This document shows positions 63,845-64,000 of a stretch of DNA of 64,000 bases, piece after piece. The notes beneath the pieces are model-generated. The model searched no databases and had not been told where the DNA came from. It worked only from the letters and a program-made list of their open reading frames with translations. The translations under genes were made by a program, and so were the position numbers. The stretch spans positions 3,381,001 to 3,445,000 of the forward strand of contig NZ_CP041637.1 in NCBI RefSeq assembly GCF_007197735.1, written 5' to 3'. The stretch's first letter is position 1. Every line of letters begins with the position of its first letter. This DNA comes from Formosa sediminum. Its GTDB lineage: Bacteria; Bacteroidota; Bacteroidia; Flavobacteriales; Flavobacteriaceae.

Positions 63845-64000
63845 ATGAATAAAAATAGAATTATTTTCCTCAGTTATATCTTGTTATTTACTTTTTTATT
63901 CCATTCGTGCAATAAAAAAGAAACGATAACGCCCATAAGAAAAAACATTGAAAATGCTGTATTTGCAAGTGGCTATATAGAGCAATCTAACCAATTTACA
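63845..64000 (+). CDS. Periplasmic adaptor (HlyD/membrane-fusion) lipoprotein, partial
   Basis: The first 52 codons of a gene cut by the window end. The start at 63845 gives MNKNRIIFLSYILLFTFLFHSC, a lipoprotein signal (Cys22), then TPIRKNIENAVFASGYIEQSNQFT. The VFASGYIE stretch matches the start of membrane-fusion proteins, which partner TolC. It begins 11 bp after the TolC stop. The identity rests on few residues and on context. Confidence 0.6.
   Translation, partial: MNKNRIIFLSYILLFTFLFHSCNKKETITPIRKNIENAVFASGYIEQSNQFT

Noticed and set aside
1-64000. CRISPR arrays, tRNA or rRNA genes, intact insertion sequences
   Set aside because: No regularly spaced repeats, cloverleaf-type sequences or transposase genes were seen on either strand.

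Overview
The window looks like the chromosome of a marine-type member of the Flavobacteriaceae (phylum Bacteroidota). The evidence is very low GC, SusC/SusD pairs, type IX secretion (T9SS) C-terminal domains, GLPGLI and DUF4249 proteins, a GalE-like threonine dehydrogenase, TAnnTTTG-type promoter boxes and few strong Shine-Dalgarno sequences.

Layout. Positions 1-3600 hold housekeeping genes: a DUF4920 lipoprotein, a threonine-catabolic tdh-kbl operon and a divergent Lrp/AsnC regulator. Positions 3800-41600 form one large polysaccharide utilisation locus (PUL), nearly all on the minus strand. It contains two SusCD pairs, a PL8 chondroitin/hyaluronan-type lyase, a secreted beta-helix protein of probable lyase type, a GH88 unsaturated glucuronyl hydrolase, a GH20 beta-hexosaminidase and a GH109-like enzyme. 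It also has KduI with a DUF4861 protein, an esterase, a CBM9-like protein, an exported FAD/FMN redox pair and an amino-sugar salvage set: sugar permease, NahK/AmgK-like kinase, nucleotidyltransferase, C4-epimerase, phosphoglucosamine mutase and a NagB-PIG-L fusion. A LacI-family regulator sits in the middle. Positions 42000-47100 hold a membrane protein, a YetF-like protein and a DUF1704 / ATP-grasp / aspartoacylase operon. Positions 47600-64000 hold TonB receptors with DUF4249 and GLPGLI partners, an M43 metalloprotease, a LytS/LytTR two-component system, a run of small secreted proteins and the start of a TolC/HlyD efflux operon.

How the PUL probably works. The lyases cut a uronate-hexosamine polymer of glycosaminoglycan type. 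SusCD imports the oligomers, GH88 removes the unsaturated uronate and KduI isomerises it. GH20 and the GH109-like enzyme release N-acetylhexosamine, which is imported and either activated as a nucleotide sugar and epimerised (GalNAc to GlcNAc), or deacetylated and deaminated to fructose-6-phosphate. No sulfatase is visible, which points to hyaluronan, unsulfated chondroitin or a bacterial capsule-like substrate.

Most striking signal. Eight copies of a 14-bp palindrome, consensus TGTGCTCGAGCACA, lie at five promoter regions of this locus, including that of the LacI gene. They define a self-contained LacI regulon. Two of these promoters (susC2 and the epimerase operon) share an almost superimposable module: two operators with centres 33 bp apart and an identical 14-bp box (TGGTACAATTTATA) 51 bp from the nearer one.

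No tRNA, rRNA, CRISPR array or intact insertion sequence was seen. All function calls come from reading motifs by eye, without database searches.
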